36,306 bases of DNA from 66-474 sp051954935. GTDB taxonomy: Bacteria; Pseudomonadota; Gammaproteobacteria; Xanthomonadales; Rhodanobacteraceae. Location: NCBI GenBank assembly GCA_051954935.1, contig JBQCHG010000021.1, forward strand, positions 1 to 36,306, in the 5' to 3' direction. Below the pieces are notes generated by a model, which searched no databases, was not told the origin of the DNA, and worked only from the letters and a program-made list of their open reading frames with translations. Shown here in pieces: positions 24,468 to 32,694 of the stretch. The stretch's first letter is position 1. Each line of letters begins with the position of its first letter. A program made the translations under genes and the position numbers.

Positions 24468-25529
24468 ATGCACCGGACCCCGCTTTCCCTTGCATGCGTC
24501 TCGGGCGCGCTGTTGTTTGGCCTGTTTCCACTCGCGGCCAAGGCATGTGCCACCTGCGGCTGCACGTTGAGCACCGATGCGGCGACCGGTTATTCCGCGC
24601 AGACGGGCTGGCGCGTCAATCTCGAATACGCCTTCCTCGACCAGGATGAATTGCGCCACGGCAACGGCAGCGCCTCGCCCGCGCAGGTCGTGGACAATCC
24701 TTCCGACCCCTCCGCCGAAGCCAGCGAGATCGAGAAGGACACGCTGAACCGCTATATCAATCTGGGCATCAGCTATCACCCTAACGCCGACTGGGGCTTT
24801 TCGCTGCTGCTGCCCTACGTGCGCCGCGACCACACGACCTACGGCGAGCAGTCGCCGCCGTTCACGAGCGCCGAAATCGCACCCGATCAACTGAGCGCGG
24901 CGCGCGTGTCCGGCATCGGCGACCTGAAATTGATCGCGAGCTACCAGGGTTTCCTGCCCACGCACAACTTCGGCGTGATCGCGGGCGTGAAGCTGCCGAC
25001 CGGTCGCTACGGCGGCGAAAGCGAGGATGGCGTGATCGCGGGCAACCCGGTGTTCTTCAACAGCGGGCCGCTGCGGGGCGAAGCGCTGGACGCGAGCCTG
25101 CAGGCCGGCACCGGCAGCACCGACGCGATCATCGGCGCGTACTGGTACCAGCCGATCAGCCAGGACTTCGACGCCTTCGCCGATGGCCAGTTCCAGGCTG
25201 CGGTCGCGCACCGCATGGATACGCCCGGCGCGGATTTCCGCCCCGGCAACCAGGTCTCGGTGAACCTCGGACTGCGTTACGAAGCGCACGCCAATTGGGT
25301 GCCGCAGCTGCAACTGAACCTGCTGCACAAGAGCGCCGACCAGGGTGCGCTCGCGGATCGCCCCAATACCGCCGGCTCGGTGGCGTATCTCAGCCCCGGA
25401 ATCAGCGTCAGCCTGCGCAGTAACCTGCAGGCGTACGGCTTCGTGCAAGTGCCGGTGTACAGCCATCTGGATGGCTACCAATTGTTCCCGCGCTGGACCG
25501 CCACGCTCGGCCTGAGCATGGCGTTCTGA
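24468..25529 (+). CDS. Predicted outer-membrane barrel protein with N-terminal CxxCxC
   Basis: Function unknown. A signal peptide (residues 1-26, ending LAAKA) precedes CATCGC, so the mature protein would start with, or very near, C27, C30 and C32, the only cysteines besides C10 in the leader. The remainder alternates polar and hydrophobic residues with many Tyr/Trp/Gly positions, e.g. LNRYINLGISYHP, WGFSLLLPYV, IASYQGFL, FGVIAGVKLPTGRYGGE and LNLGLRYEA. It ends in LSMAF, a C-terminal Phe as in BAM-folded outer-membrane proteins. The LPTGRY strand is common in 'transporter'-annotated barrels of the OmpP1/phenol-MetA-like kind. It lacks CxxCH, so it is not a c-type cytochrome. TlpA-like thioredoxin follows after one base. 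A RegA-type box lies upstream. Confidence 0.75.
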   Translation: MHRTPLSLACVSGALLFGLFPLAAKACATCGCTLSTDAATGYSAQTGWRVNLEYAFLDQDELRHGNGSASPAQVVDNPSDPSAEASEIEKDTLNRYINLGISYHPNADWGFSLLLPYVRRDHTTYGEQSPPFTSAEIAPDQLSAARVSGIGDLKLIASYQGFLPTHNFGVIAGVKLPTGRYGGESEDGVIAGNPVFFNSGPLRGEALDASLQAGTGSTDAIIGAYWYQPISQDFDAFADGQFQAAVAHRMDTPGADFRPGNQVSVNLGLRYEAHANWVPQLQLNLLHKSADQGALADRPNTAGSVAYLSPGISVSLRSNLQAYGFVQVPVYSHLDGYQLFPRWTATLGLSMAF

Positions 25530-25530
25530 C

Positions 25531-26046
25531 ATGCGCCGATTCTTTCTTCCGCTGCTTGCGTGCCTGCTGATGGCGCCGCTTGCACAATCGGCGCACGCGG
25601 GCAATGACCTGGCCGTTGGAGCGCCCGCGCCGGCGATCACGCTGACCACGCTCGATGGCCGCCACATGGACACGCGCGACCTGCGCGGCAAGGTGGTGAT
25701 CCTCACTTTCTGGGCAACCTGGTGCGAACCGTGCCGCGAGGAACTGCCGCTGTTGTCGCGTTACGCGCAGCGGCACGCGAAGCAGGGTCTGGTCGTGCTC
25801 GGGTTCAGCCTGGACACGCCGGACGAGCTGGCGAAAGTGCGCAAGGTCGCGAGCACGCTGAGCTTCCCGGTCGGCCTGCTCGGCGATCCGCACGTGCCGG
25901 GCTATGGGCGCATCTGGCATTTGCCGGTGAGCTTCGTGATCGGCCGCGACGGCAAGCTGGTGGACGATGGCTGGAAAGACAAGAATCCGGTGTGGACGCG
26001 CGAGCGGCTGGAGCAGGTGGTGACGCCGTTGCTGGAGGTGCGCTGA
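25531..26046 (+). CDS. TlpA-like periplasmic thioredoxin-fold protein
   Basis: A secreted thiol-disulfide protein of the TlpA/ResA/peroxiredoxin-like group. The signal peptide ends near AHA (21-23). The redox centre is C65-E-P-C68 in FWATWCEPCREELP, and LPVSFVIGRDGK carries the cis-Pro loop. It is 171 residues long, normal for the group. WCEPC is typical of proteins that keep partner thiols reduced, for example CuA or haem-binding sites. The gene begins one base after the barrel gene, so they are co-transcribed, and the barrel's N-terminal CxxCxC is an obvious candidate client. It converges with iaaA, with only 6 bases between stops. Confidence 0.88.
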   Translation: MRRFFLPLLACLLMAPLAQSAHAGNDLAVGAPAPAITLTTLDGRHMDTRDLRGKVVILTFWATWCEPCREELPLLSRYAQRHAKQGLVVLGFSLDTPDELAKVRKVASTLSFPVGLLGDPHVPGYGRIWHLPVSFVIGRDGKLVDDGWKDKNPVWTRERLEQVVTPLLEVR

Positions 26047-26052
26047 GGCGCA

Positions 26053-26976
26053 TCACTCGTCGCGGTAGATGGCGAGGCGCGGCGCCCCATCCGCGCCGAT
26101 CCAGCCGCGATACATGCCCTGCGTGTTGAACGGCAACGTGAACTGTCCATCGTGCCCGAGCACGATCGCACCCCCGTTGCCGCCGAGCTTCGGAATCCCG
26201 CGATTGATCACATCCTCCGCCACGTCCGCCAGAGGCTCGCCTTGCGCCACGCGCATGCAGATCGCGGAGGCGGCGCAGGTGCGGATGTAGAACTCGCCCC
26301 AGCCGGTGCCCGACACCGCGCAGTGCGCATTCGCGTAAGTGCCCGCGCCGATCACCGGCGAATCGCCGATGCGGTTCCAGCGTTTATTGGTCATGCCGCC
26401 GGTGGAGGTGGCTGCGGCAAGGTTGCCGTGCGCATCGCGAGCCACTGCACCGACGGTGCCGAAGTAATCGGTCGAATCCTTTCCGGATGACTCTTTCGCG
26501 AGCGCAGCCTGCAGTTGCCGCCAGCGATGTTCAGTGCGGAAGTATTCCGGATCGACCAGCGCGATGCCCTGCCCCCGCGCGAACGCTTCCGCGCCCTCGC
26601 CATGCAGCATCACGTGCGGCGAATGCTCCATCACCGCGCGCGCCAGCAGGACCGGGTTGCGCACGCGGCGCACGCCCGCGATGGCGCCAGCGCGCAACGT
26701 GGCGCCGTCCATGATCGCGGCGTCCAGCTCGTTGTGACCGTCGTGGGTGAACACCGCGCCGCGTCCGGCGTTGAAGTACGGCGCATCTTCCAGCACGACC
26801 ACCGCCGCGCTCACCGCGTCCAGCGCGGAACCGCCGGCTTGCAGCTCCGCGAGCCCGGCGCGCAACGCTTCGGCAAGCGCAGCACGGATCGCCACTTCTG
26901 CAGAATCGGTGTCTCTGCGGATCACGCCGGCGCCGCCGTGAACCAGCAGCACGGGCATGGAATCATGGGCATCCAT
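26053..26976 (-). CDS. iaaA: Isoaspartyl peptidase / L-asparaginase (Ntn hydrolase)
   Basis: Plant-type asparaginase that removes isoaspartyl residues from dipeptides and can hydrolyse asparagine. It is made as a precursor that self-cleaves before a Thr. Here the predicted nucleophile is T174 in DYFGTVGAVARD, splitting the chain into alpha (1-173) and beta (174-307) subunits. Supporting segments are HGGAG at the N-terminus, NAGRGAVFT, ELDAAIMDG, the ATSTGGMTNKRWNRIGDSP substrate loop and GAGTYA. Length fits E. coli IaaA (about 320). Start may be M1 or M7. No signal peptide is evident. It lies downstream of the kinase gene on the same strand, 83 bases away, with a weak hairpin between. Confidence 0.93.
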   Translation of the reverse strand: MDAHDSMPVLLVHGGAGVIRRDTDSAEVAIRAALAEALRAGLAELQAGGSALDAVSAAVVVLEDAPYFNAGRGAVFTHDGHNELDAAIMDGATLRAGAIAGVRRVRNPVLLARAVMEHSPHVMLHGEGAEAFARGQGIALVDPEYFRTEHRWRQLQAALAKESSGKDSTDYFGTVGAVARDAHGNLAAATSTGGMTNKRWNRIGDSPVIGAGTYANAHCAVSGTGWGEFYIRTCAASAICMRVAQGEPLADVAEDVINRGIPKLGGNGGAIVLGHDGQFTLPFNTQGMYRGWIGADGAPRLAIYRDE

Positions 26977-27021
26977 GCCGCCAGTATGGCTCAGCGCTGC
27001 TTCGATGAGGTTGATGATGGA

Positions 27022-27038
27022 ACCGGCTGCCGGCCGGT
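27022..27038 (-). terminator. Weak hairpin between the kinase gene and iaaA
   Basis: ACCGGC (27022-27027) and GCCGGT (27033-27038) can pair around 5 bases, 22 bases after the histidine kinase stop (on the - strand). No T run follows. It could partly separate the two-component operon from iaaA. Confidence 0.25.
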
Positions 27039-27059
27039 GCCGTCGCCCTCACGGTCGGC

Positions 27060-27968
27060 TCAGCCGTCCCGAGGCAGTGCGCTGTCCACCGTCATCGACT
27101 TGGGGAAACGCAGCGTGGCTACCGTGCCGCGGCCGGGCTGGCTTTCCAGCTCCACCGGCCAGTCGAAACGGTCGGCGATGCGCCGCACCACCGCCAGACC
27201 GATCCCGTGCCCGCGCGCACCCGTGCCGCTGCCGCGATAGAAGGTCTGGAACGCGCGCTGCAGGTCTTCCTGATCCATGCCGCAGCCGGTGTCGGTGACG
27301 CGCACGCTGCCCTCGTGCACGCCGACCACAATGCTGCCGCGCTCGGTGTAAAGGCACGCATTGCGGATCAGGTTGCCGATCACCACCGCGAGTACCCGCG
27401 GCGGCGCGTGCAGGGCGAAGCGCGCGCTTTCCTCCAGCCGCAATTCGACCGGCTTCATGCCGAGCAGGTCGCGATAGCGGTCCACTTCCTCGCGTACCAC
27501 GTCGTTGACCAGGAAATCCTGTTCCGGCAGACCGGTATCGGATTCGCGCGCCAGTACCAGGAACGCCTCGATCAGGGACTCGATCTCGCGCACCGAGCGG
27601 CTGATGCGGGTGAGCGAGCGCTGCGCGAACGGACTCAGATTCTCCTCGTCGGCCAGCACGTCGGCGGCGACCTTGATCACCGTCAGGGGCGTGCGCAATT
27701 CGTGGCTGGCATCGCGGGTGAAATTGCGCTCACGCTCGACGAAAGCCTCCAGGCGCGAGGCAAACTTGTGCAACGCCGTCGCGAGCACCGCGACGTCGGC
27801 GTCATCCAGGTCGAGGGAAGACGGGTCGAAGGCGGAAGCGTCGGGGTTGCGGGGATCCCAGCCGCGCACTGCATTCGCGAGCGCAATCACCGAGGCGTGC
27901 GTATCGGTGGGCGACAAGCTTCGGGCGCTGCGCCGGCGCCCGATGATCGCGCGACGGCGCACGTTCAT
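27060..27968 (-). CDS. Histidine kinase lacking a membrane sensor region
   Basis: Kinase core of a HisKA-type sensor. The H box RDASHELRTPL places the phosphorylated His at H89. The ATPase domain shows VIGNLIRNACLY (N box), VTDTGCGMD (G1) and the GHGIGLAVVRRIA segment (G2). The N-terminus is Arg-rich (MNVRRRAIIGRRR) followed by a short linker region (about 25-80). No hydrophobic membrane segment or periplasmic sensor domain is present, whereas OmpR-family partner kinases usually exceed 400 residues. RAIIGRRRSARSLSP resembles the cytoplasmic exit of a transmembrane helix, so the front may have been lost. It starts two codons after the regulator's TGA and in the same frame. Confidence 0.82.
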   Translation of the reverse strand: MNVRRRAIIGRRRSARSLSPTDTHASVIALANAVRGWDPRNPDASAFDPSSLDLDDADVAVLATALHKFASRLEAFVERERNFTRDASHELRTPLTVIKVAADVLADEENLSPFAQRSLTRISRSVREIESLIEAFLVLARESDTGLPEQDFLVNDVVREEVDRYRDLLGMKPVELRLEESARFALHAPPRVLAVVIGNLIRNACLYTERGSIVVGVHEGSVRVTDTGCGMDQEDLQRAFQTFYRGSGTGARGHGIGLAVVRRIADRFDWPVELESQPGRGTVATLRFPKSMTVDSALPRDG

Positions 27969-27974
27969 TCCACG

Positions 27975-28694
27975 TCAGCCGGCCGCGATCTCGGCGTCGA
28001 GGTCGGCCAGGCGATAGCCCGCGCTGTGGATGGTGTGCAACAGCGGCCGCGAGAACGGCTTGTCGATCACCTTGCGCAGGTTGTACAGGTGCGAGCGCAG
28101 CGTGTCGGAATCGGGCAGCGTGTCGCCCCAGATCTCGCGCTCGATATCACGCCGGCTGACCACGCGCGGCGATTCGCGCATCAGGATCGTCAACAGCTTC
28201 AGCCCGATCGGCGAGACCTGCAGTTCCTCGCCATTGCGGGTGAGCCGCAGCGTCGCCGTGTCGAGCATCAGGTCGCCCACGCGCAGCACTTCCGCGGAGA
28301 CCTGGCGGCGATCGCGGCGGATCAGCGCACGCACCCGCGCTTCCAGCTCGCGGGGTTCGAACGGCTTGACGAGGTAATCGTCGGCACCGGCATCCAGGCC
28401 GATCAGCTTGTCTTCCAGCGTATCGCGCGCGGTCAGCATCAGCACCGGCGTGGATTTCTTGGCTTCGTTGCGCAGCTTGCGGCAGACCTCCAGGCCATCC
28501 ATGCCGGGAAGCATCAGGTCCAGGACCACCACGTCGAAACTCCCGGACACGGCAAGATGCAGGCCGGTTACTCCGTCGGCGGCGTAGTCCACCGAGTAAC
28601 CACGGCGCTCCAGGAACTCCCCGATCATCTCCGCGATGCCGCGATTGTCCTCGACCAGCAATACCAGCCCGGACTGATCTTCGCGTGCGCTCAT
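27975..28694 (-). CDS. OmpR/PhoB-family response regulator
   Basis: Two-component regulator. The receiver domain has E15/D16, phosphorylation site D59 in VVVLDLMLPGMDG, the conserved Thr in LTARD, and K in DYLVKPFEPREL. The C-terminal winged helix shows LTRNGEELQVSPIGLKLLTI, RVVSRRDIEREIWG, SDTLRSHLYNLRKVID and the HTIHSAGYRL wing. The ATG at 28694 (239 residues) is chosen because GAGGGG lies about 8 bases upstream; an ATG at 28739 would start before it. It heads an operon with the kinase immediately downstream. The signal and regulon are unknown. An inverted repeat at 28752-28782, 57 bases upstream, may be an operator. Confidence 0.92.
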   Translation of the reverse strand: MSAREDQSGLVLLVEDNRGIAEMIGEFLERRGYSVDYAADGVTGLHLAVSGSFDVVVLDLMLPGMDGLEVCRKLRNEAKKSTPVLMLTARDTLEDKLIGLDAGADDYLVKPFEPRELEARVRALIRRDRRQVSAEVLRVGDLMLDTATLRLTRNGEELQVSPIGLKLLTILMRESPRVVSRRDIEREIWGDTLPDSDTLRSHLYNLRKVIDKPFSRPLLHTIHSAGYRLADLDAEIAAG

Positions 28695-28751
28695 GCGAGG
28701 CCCCTCGAAGGTTGAAACATGGGTATGGAAGGCGATCATCGTTCGAAATGT

Positions 28752-28782
28752 GCCTTCACAGGAGTGAGCAATTCGTGAAGCC
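28752..28782. promoter_or_regulatory. Inverted repeat upstream of the OmpR-type regulator
   Basis: GCCTTCAC (28752-28759) and GTGAAGCC (28775-28782) are inverted copies with one mismatch, 15 bases apart. Their centres are about 23 bases apart, roughly two DNA turns. This suits a dimeric regulator binding its own promoter. The region lies between tesA's end and the regulator start. No protein can be assigned with certainty. Confidence 0.35.
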
Positions 28783-28821
28783 GCCCGCCCGCGCCCGCAC
28801 GATCACGCCTGCACGGCCGCA

Positions 28822-29445
28822 TCACAGGAGTTTGTCGAGCGCCGGCCAGACATTGCCCAGCACCTTGGGCTGGGCAGCTGCGGTCGGGTGCAGGCCATCC
28901 TCCTGCATCAGCCCGGGATCCAGCGCGATGCCCTGCAACAAAAAGGGGGTCAGGGCCGCGTGGTCTTCTTCGGCGAGCTGCGCGTAGATCTTGCGCAGGC
29001 CGTCGCGGTACTGAGGGCCATAATTGACCGGCAGCTCGATTCCGAGCAGCAACACCTTCGCGCCGCTTTCATCGCACTGTTTCACCATCGCGGCGAGATT
29101 TTGACGGATTTCGGCCAGCGACAACCCGCGCAGGCCATCGTTGGCTCCCAGCTCCAGCACGACCACCGCCGGATGGTACTGCTTCAGCAGCGCCGGCAAT
29201 CTGGCCAGGCCGGCGGACGTGGTTTCACCGCTGATGCTGGCATTGACGAGCTTGTACTCTGGCCGCATCTGGGTGAGACGTGCCTGCAGCAACGTGGGCC
29301 AGCCTGCCTCCAGCGGAATGTTGTGGGCGGCGGAAAGCGAATCACCCAGCAGCAGGATGGTTTTGGGCGACGAGGACGCGGCCATCGCGGCCGGCGCGCA
29401 GATCAGCAGCAACAGCACAAGGCAACGACGCATGTACGACGGCAT
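28822..29445 (-). CDS. tesA: TesA-type periplasmic GDSL esterase/lysophospholipase
   Basis: SGNH-fold hydrolase equivalent to E. coli TesA (thioesterase I/lysophospholipase L1/arylesterase). It has a signal peptide (RRCLVLLLLICAPAAMA), block I LLLGDSLSAAHNIP with the nucleophile at S36, block III GANDGLRG and block V DGLHP. The ATG at 29445 follows GGAGG by 9 bases and is preferred; a second ATG at 29433 lies closer to the signal peptide but has no nearby Shine-Dalgarno. Length is about 207 residues, matching TesA. The gene is divergent from ybbA, as in E. coli, and the two 5' ends overlap by 14 bases. Confidence 0.93.
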   Translation of the reverse strand: MPSYMRRCLVLLLLICAPAAMAASSSPKTILLLGDSLSAAHNIPLEAGWPTLLQARLTQMRPEYKLVNASISGETTSAGLARLPALLKQYHPAVVVLELGANDGLRGLSLAEIRQNLAAMVKQCDESGAKVLLLGIELPVNYGPQYRDGLRKIYAQLAEEDHAALTPFLLQGIALDPGLMQEDGLHPTAAAQPKVLGNVWPALDKLL

Positions 29446-30130
29446 CCAGGATTTCCTCCAGACCGGCACCCGGCTTCTCTCCGCACGGGGAGTTGGCAAA
29501 TACGTCGAAGGTCCCGGCGGGCGGCTCGACATTCTGGACAATGTCAGTCTGGATGTGAATGCCGGGGAAACCGTCGCGATCACCGGGGCTTCGGGTTCCG
29601 GCAAGACCACCCTGCTCGGCCTTCTCGCGGGACTCGATGTGCCAAGCACCGGCAGCGTGCGGCTCGAGGGGCAAGCACTGGAAATGCTGGACGAGGAAGC
29701 GCGCGCGGCCTTGCGGCGGCGTCTGGTCGGCTTCGTGTTCCAGTCATTCCACCTTTTGCCGGCATTGACCGCCGAAGAAAACGTGCTGCTTCCGCTGGAG
29801 CTGGAAGGCGCGCGCGATGCGCTCCCGCGCGCGCGCGAAGCGCTCTCCGCCGTGGGCCTGCACAAACGCGGGGCACATTATCCGCACCAGCTTTCCGGCG
29901 GCGAACAGCAGCGCGTCGCGCTCGCGCGTGCGTTCGTGCACGCGCCGCGCATCCTGTTTGCCGACGAGCCCACCGGCAACCTCGACCGCCACACCGGCAA
30001 GGCCATCGGCGACCTGCTGTTCGACCTCAATCGCCAGCACCACACGACGCTCGTCCTGGTGACGCACGATCCGTCTCTGGCCGAACGATGCGTCAGCGTG
30101 CACGAAATCGTGGAGGGCCGTCTCGCATGA
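29432..30130 (+). CDS. ybbA: ABC transporter ATP-binding protein, YbbA-like
   Basis: ATPase of the MacB/LolD-related group that works with the large permease YbbP. Walker A is GASGSGKT (52-59). The Q-loop segment is GFVFQSFHLLPAL, the signature LSGGEQQRVALARAF, Walker B ILFADEPTGNLD, and the switch His lies in VTHDP. It has 232 residues. The VGFVFQSF and DEPTGNLDRHTGK segments match YbbA closely. The ATG at 29432 is preceded by AAGG and overlaps the divergent tesA start. The stop overlaps the ybbP start (ATGA). Family members often drive mechanotransmission or lipid/lipoprotein extraction rather than import; the cargo is unknown. Confidence 0.93.
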   Translation: MYDGIQDFLQTGTRLLSARGVGKYVEGPGGRLDILDNVSLDVNAGETVAITGASGSGKTTLLGLLAGLDVPSTGSVRLEGQALEMLDEEARAALRRRLVGFVFQSFHLLPALTAEENVLLPLELEGARDALPRAREALSAVGLHKRGAHYPHQLSGGEQQRVALARAFVHAPRILFADEPTGNLDRHTGKAIGDLLFDLNRQHHTTLVLVTHDPSLAERCVSVHEIVEGRLA

Positions 30131-32613
30131 ATGTTCTCCGACACGCCTTGCGCAGCCTGCGCCGCGAATGGCGGCTGCCGGAACTGCGCACGCTTATCGC
30201 GGCGCTGCTGTTGGCCGTGCTGGCGCTCGGTACGGTCGGCACGCTGTCCTCGCGCGTGGAACGCGCGGTGCTGATGAGCGCGGCGGAAGTGATCGGCGGC
30301 GACATGGGCGTGAATGGCGCGACGCCATTGCCGGACGAATTCGTCCGCCACGCGCACGCGCTCGGCTTGCAGACCAGCCATCTTGCCAATTTCCCGAGCG
30401 TCGCCTTCGCCAACGAACGCAGCCAGTTGCTGGAAGTGGTGGCCGCCGACGCGCGCTGGCCGTTGCGCGGCAAGCTGGTAATCCTAGGGGGGCGCGGGCA
30501 GGACATGGACATGCACGCGCCCCCGCAGGGCGACGTGTATCTGGACCATCGTGCACTGGCCGCGCTGGATTTGCGCGTCGGCGATCGCGTGCAACTCGGC
30601 GGACGCGAACTGCGCATCGCCGCGCAACTGCAGCGCGAACCCGATGGCGGCGATCTGTTCGCGCTGGCGCCGCGCGCGGTGATGGCGCTGGCCGACGCGC
30701 AAGCTGCCGGCCTGCTCGGCACCGGCAGCCGCGCTCATCATCGCCTGCTCGTCGCGGGCGATCCCTCGCAGGTGGAGGCGTATAGCGCCTGGGCGAAGGC
30801 GAACCTGCCTTCGGACGCAGATCTGATCACGCCGCAGGAAGTGCAGCAGCGCCTGCGCGTGGCCTTCGATCGGGCCGGTGCGTTCCTGCGCCTGTCAGCC
30901 CTGCTCGCGGCCCTGCTGGCCGGCATCGCGATTGCGCTGGCCGCGCGTCGCTACGCGCGCCGCAAGCTGGACGAAGTCGCGCTGCTGCGTGCGCTCGGTG
31001 CGTCGCGCGGCTTCACCTTCGGCGGCCTGCTGCTGACATTGCTGGCCCCCGCGTTGGTCGCGGTGACGGCCGGTGCATGCATCGCGCTCGGTCTCGCCGC
31101 AGCAGCCTTCGTGTTCGCGCACGACTTGCTGCCACCCTCGGCGCAACAGGTCGCATTGCCGATCGGTCCGGCGATTGCCGCGGCGGGCATCGGGCTTGCG
31201 GTGCTGATCGGCTTCGCGTTGCCGCCACTGGCGCGGCTTGCGGAAGTACCGCCGATCGCGGTGTTCCGCCGGATCTGGACGCGCGCGCCGCGCCGCTTCG
31301 ATGCGCTCTATCTGCTGCCGCTCGGTGTCGCGCTGGCTCTGATCGCATTGGAAAGCGGCTCGTGGAAACTGGCCGGCATTCTCTCGGCGAGCCTGCTCGG
31401 CGCGGCGCTGACAAGCATGGGGCTGTCGGCGACCTTGTTGTGGCTGATCCGCCGATACGCTGCGCGATTGCATCCGTCGCTGCGACTCGGTGCGAGTGCG
31501 CTGACGCGACGCAGATTGCTGAGCCTGGTCCAGGCCTGCGCGATTTCGCTTGGAGTCACCGCCCTGCTGATGCTGGCGGTGATCGCGCCATCGCTGCTGG
31601 ACAACTGGCGGCGCGAGTTGCCGGCCGACGCGCCCAACTGGTTCGTGGTGAACGTGCAAGACGCGCAGCAGGCACCGGTGCTCGCCAGCTTGGAGCAACT
31701 CGGTGCCACGCGGCTCAACACGCTGCCGGTCGCGGTCGGCAAGCTCACCTCGATCAATGGCGTGGCGGCGGACAAGCTGAAGCCCGGGGACCGCGACGCG
31801 CACGAAATGGCGGATCGCCAGTTGCGGCTGTCATGGAGTGCACGACTGCCGGAAGCCAATCGCATCATCGCCGGACAATGGTTCGAGGCATCGCCCGCGG
31901 GACCCGAAGTTTCCGTGGACACGATGTGGGCCGATACCTTCAACCTGCATCTGGGCGACACGCTGGGCTTCCTGGTCGGCGAGCGCAGCCTCGTCGCGCG
32001 CGTTACCAGTATCCGCGAAGTGGACTGGAGCAGCTTCAACGTCAACTTCTTCCTGCTGCTCGATCCCGCGCACGCGCGCACGCTGCCGCACGAATGGATC
32101 GCGAGCTTCCATCTGCCGCGCGGGCACGCCAAAGCGCTGGCCGCATTCTCGCGCGATTATCCGAACCTCTCGCTGATCGACGTGGACGAACTGCTCGATC
32201 GTGTGCGCGAGATCATCGCGCAGGTGACGGGTGCGGCGCGCTGGGTGCTTGGCTTCAGCCTGCTCGCCGGCGCGCTGGTGCTGGCGGCGGCTCTCACCGC
32301 CAGCGCGGCGGAGCGTCGCCAGGAGGCCGCTCTGCTGCGCACGTTGGGCGCACGTCGGGGGCAGCTGGTGCTGGGCGCGGTCTGCGAATTCGCGTTGCTG
32401 GGGCTGATCTCCGGGGCCACGGCTCTGTTCGGTGCCGCGGCCGCCGGTGCGTGGCTGGCGAGGTCGGTGTTCCGCATCCACGAGTTCGTCGAACCCTGGG
32501 GCGCGCTGGTCGGCGCCGCGGTTATCGCGGCGGCGATCGTCACCGCGCTCGGCCTGACCGGTACGCGGCGGGTGCTGCGGAGTTCACCGTTGCTGATCCT
32601 GCGCCGGGCCTGA
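30127..32613 (+). CDS. ybbP: ABC transporter permease, YbbP-like (FtsX/MacB fold)
   Basis: Large inner-membrane permease partnered with YbbA. The start MNVLRHALRSLRREWR is fixed by a 4-base overlap with ybbA. It has an N-terminal membrane segment (LIAALLLAVLALGTVGTLSS), a periplasmic MacB-PCD-like domain, and a first FtsX core (LSALLAALLAGIAIALAARR with LLRALGASRG). A middle group of helices and a second periplasmic domain follow. The second FtsX core has AARWVLGFSLLAGALVLAAA and LLRTLGARRG, and the chain ends RSSPLLILRRA. At 828 residues it matches E. coli YbbP (about 800). Context with tesA suggests a role with envelope lipids, but this is inference. Confidence 0.92.
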   Translation: MNVLRHALRSLRREWRLPELRTLIAALLLAVLALGTVGTLSSRVERAVLMSAAEVIGGDMGVNGATPLPDEFVRHAHALGLQTSHLANFPSVAFANERSQLLEVVAADARWPLRGKLVILGGRGQDMDMHAPPQGDVYLDHRALAALDLRVGDRVQLGGRELRIAAQLQREPDGGDLFALAPRAVMALADAQAAGLLGTGSRAHHRLLVAGDPSQVEAYSAWAKANLPSDADLITPQEVQQRLRVAFDRAGAFLRLSALLAALLAGIAIALAARRYARRKLDEVALLRALGASRGFTFGGLLLTLLAPALVAVTAGACIALGLAAAAFVFAHDLLPPSAQQVALPIGPAIAAAGIGLAVLIGFALPPLARLAEVPPIAVFRRIWTRAPRRFDALYLLPLGVALALIALESGSWKLAGILSASLLGAALTSMGLSATLLWLIRRYAARLHPSLRLGASALTRRRLLSLVQACAISLGVTALLMLAVIAPSLLDNWRRELPADAPNWFVVNVQDAQQAPVLASLEQLGATRLNTLPVAVGKLTSINGVAADKLKPGDRDAHEMADRQLRLSWSARLPEANRIIAGQWFEASPAGPEVSVDTMWADTFNLHLGDTLGFLVGERSLVARVTSIREVDWSSFNVNFFLLLDPAHARTLPHEWIASFHLPRGHAKALAAFSRDYPNLSLIDVDELLDRVREIIAQVTGAARWVLGFSLLAGALVLAAALTASAAERRQEAALLRTLGARRGQLVLGAVCEFALLGLISGATALFGAAAAGAWLARSVFRIHEFVEPWGALVGAAVIAAAIVTALGLTGTRRVLRSSPLLILRRA

Positions 32614-32694
32614 TTTGTTTGTGCAGCGACCCGGCTTGCGTTCCCGGGAGGTGGCTTCGCAATCGGGTTGCTGCAACCCCGGGCAAAGGAGCAA

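Noticed and set aside
24468..25529. CATCGC as a c-type haem site or a lipoprotein lipobox
   Set aside because: There is no CxxCH, so covalent haem c attachment is not expected. The residues before C27 (A-K-A) do not fit a lipobox with Leu at -3.
27207..28715. A 502-codon + strand frame opposite the kinase and regulator
   Set aside because: It lies across two real genes in antisense and has no domain; GC-rich mirror frame.
28888..30126. N-terminal extension of ybbP by 413 codons through tesA and ybbA
   Set aside because: The extension reads the opposite strand of tesA and another frame of ybbA. The ATG at 30127 overlaps the ybbA stop and begins with a proper membrane segment.
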